A stretch of 7,006 bases of DNA, from assembly GCA_030151925.1 (NCBI GenBank), contig JASLCY010000512.1:1-7006 (forward strand). The letters are read 5' to 3'. The position numbers and the translations under genes are program-made. The notes beneath the pieces were generated by a model that saw only the letters and a list, made by a program, of their open reading frames with translations, was not told where the DNA came from and did no database searches. Each line of letters begins with the position of its first letter. Positions within the stretch are counted from its first letter, which is position 1. This DNA comes from Oligoflexus sp. (GTDB lineage: Bacteria > Bdellovibrionota_B > Oligoflexia > Oligoflexales > Oligoflexaceae). This document shows positions 6,607 through 7,006 of the stretch, in pieces.

Positions 6607-7006
6607 AATGCGGCGGCGCATCGTCTCCTGGATGGAGGCGCGCGGCTGGAATCCTCTCGCCCATCAGGAGGCGATGTGGAACGCTATGGCCGCTGGAGAG
6701 AGCGGGCTTTTGCAAATGCCGACCGGCGCCGGCAAGACCTATTCCGCGCTCTTCGGCGTCCTGCCTTTCCTCGGCGATGCGGAAAGCGGCCTGCGCCTGC
6801 TTTATATCACGCCGCTCAGGGCGCTCACGCGCGACCTCGAGAAGGCGATACGGCTGCCGATCGAGGAGATGGACCTGCCGCTGATAGTCGAAACGAGGAC
6901 CGGCGACACCAAGAACTCGGTGCGGGCCAAACAGAAGAAACGACTGCCGCACATCCTCCTGACCACACCCGAGAGCCTGGCCCTGTTGCTCAGTTATCCC
7001 GGTGCC
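6488..7006 (+). CDS. Lhr-Core-like ligase-associated DEXH-box helicase, 3'-truncated by window edge
   Basis: The frame starting at ATG 6488 is open for 173 codons to the last base, so only the N-terminal part is visible. It has a Q-motif-like NPLAHQEAMW (55-64), Walker A MPTGAGKT (77-84), motif Ia TPLRALTRDL (108-117), RTGDT (137-141) and the TTPESLALLL segment (159-168). This order and wording match superfamily 2 Lhr-type helicases, specifically the ligase-associated group. Lhr-Core proteins are ATP-driven 3'-to-5' DNA translocases/helicases. The DEXH box itself lies beyond the window. The start lies 119 nt inside the ligase gene. Across codons 2-40, 33 of 39 third positions are G/C, against 20 of 38 in the ligase frame, so this frame is coding there. 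That gives an N-terminal extension of about 40 residues relative to a start at 6608, which would suit the helicase fold alone and remains the alternative. Confidence 0.9.
   Translation, partial: MSQTIDPQLADRIRRLNHIPKPRQPRLKAETRIPDWTPSEMRRRIVSWMEARGWNPLAHQEAMWNAMAAGESGLLQMPTGAGKTYSALFGVLPFLGDAESGLRLLYITPLRALTRDLEKAIRLPIEEMDLPLIVETRTGDTKNSVRAKQKKRLPHILLTTPESLALLLSYPGA

Noticed and set aside
6608..6610. ATG as start of the helicase gene
   Set aside because: It neatly follows the ligase stop and would suit the family fold, but has no good ribosome binding site, and codon use in the helicase frame is already strongly coding upstream of it. Kept only as the alternative.

Overview
The window is a gene-dense, GC-rich stretch in which every supported gene lies on the + strand. 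The largest non-coding gaps are 134 nt and 117 nt. The gene families (a DUF2868 membrane protein with a DUF3482 GTPase, a PfpI/YhbO-type protein, and the ligase-associated repair cluster) point to a Gram-negative, proteobacterium-like organism. I cannot name a genus from sequence alone. There is no tRNA, rRNA, CRISPR array, insertion sequence or phage gene.

Region 1 (1-2631) is a two-gene operon. It holds the 3' part of a DUF2868-type multi-pass membrane protein, cut by the window edge, and a complete DUF3482-type TRAFAC/Era-like GTPase. The two overlap by 4 nt (ATGA). As far as I know this membrane protein-GTPase pair has no assigned function. Region 2 (2632-3431) is a single-gene unit: a putative sigma70-type promoter, a PfpI/YhbO-family DJ-1 superfamily protein with its catalytic Glu/Cys/His, and a strong intrinsic terminator.

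Region 3 (3432-7006, continuing past the edge) looks like one operon. It starts with a small, low-GC, apparently C-terminally eroded YqcI/YcgG (GntA-like) gene. Sixteen nt later comes the ligase-associated cluster: an MBL-fold exonuclease (Exo), an ATP-dependent DNA ligase (Lig) with its start codon directly after the Exo stop, and the N-terminal part of an Lhr-Core-like DEXH helicase. In the known cluster a metallophosphoesterase (MPE) completes the set and is expected just beyond the window.

The helicase gene runs off the window edge with no stop codon, so it is easily missed. Its start lies 119 nt inside the ligase gene. Third-position GC in the overlap (33 of 39 codons in the helicase frame, 20 of 38 in the ligase frame) indicates that the helicase frame is the one under coding selection. 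The last ~38 ligase residues are therefore probably a read-on tail.

The most notable points are this overlap and ligase tail, the odd small GntA-like gene at the head of the repair operon, and the uncharacterised DUF2868-DUF3482 module with a degenerate G4 motif and a glycine-zipper C-terminal hairpin.
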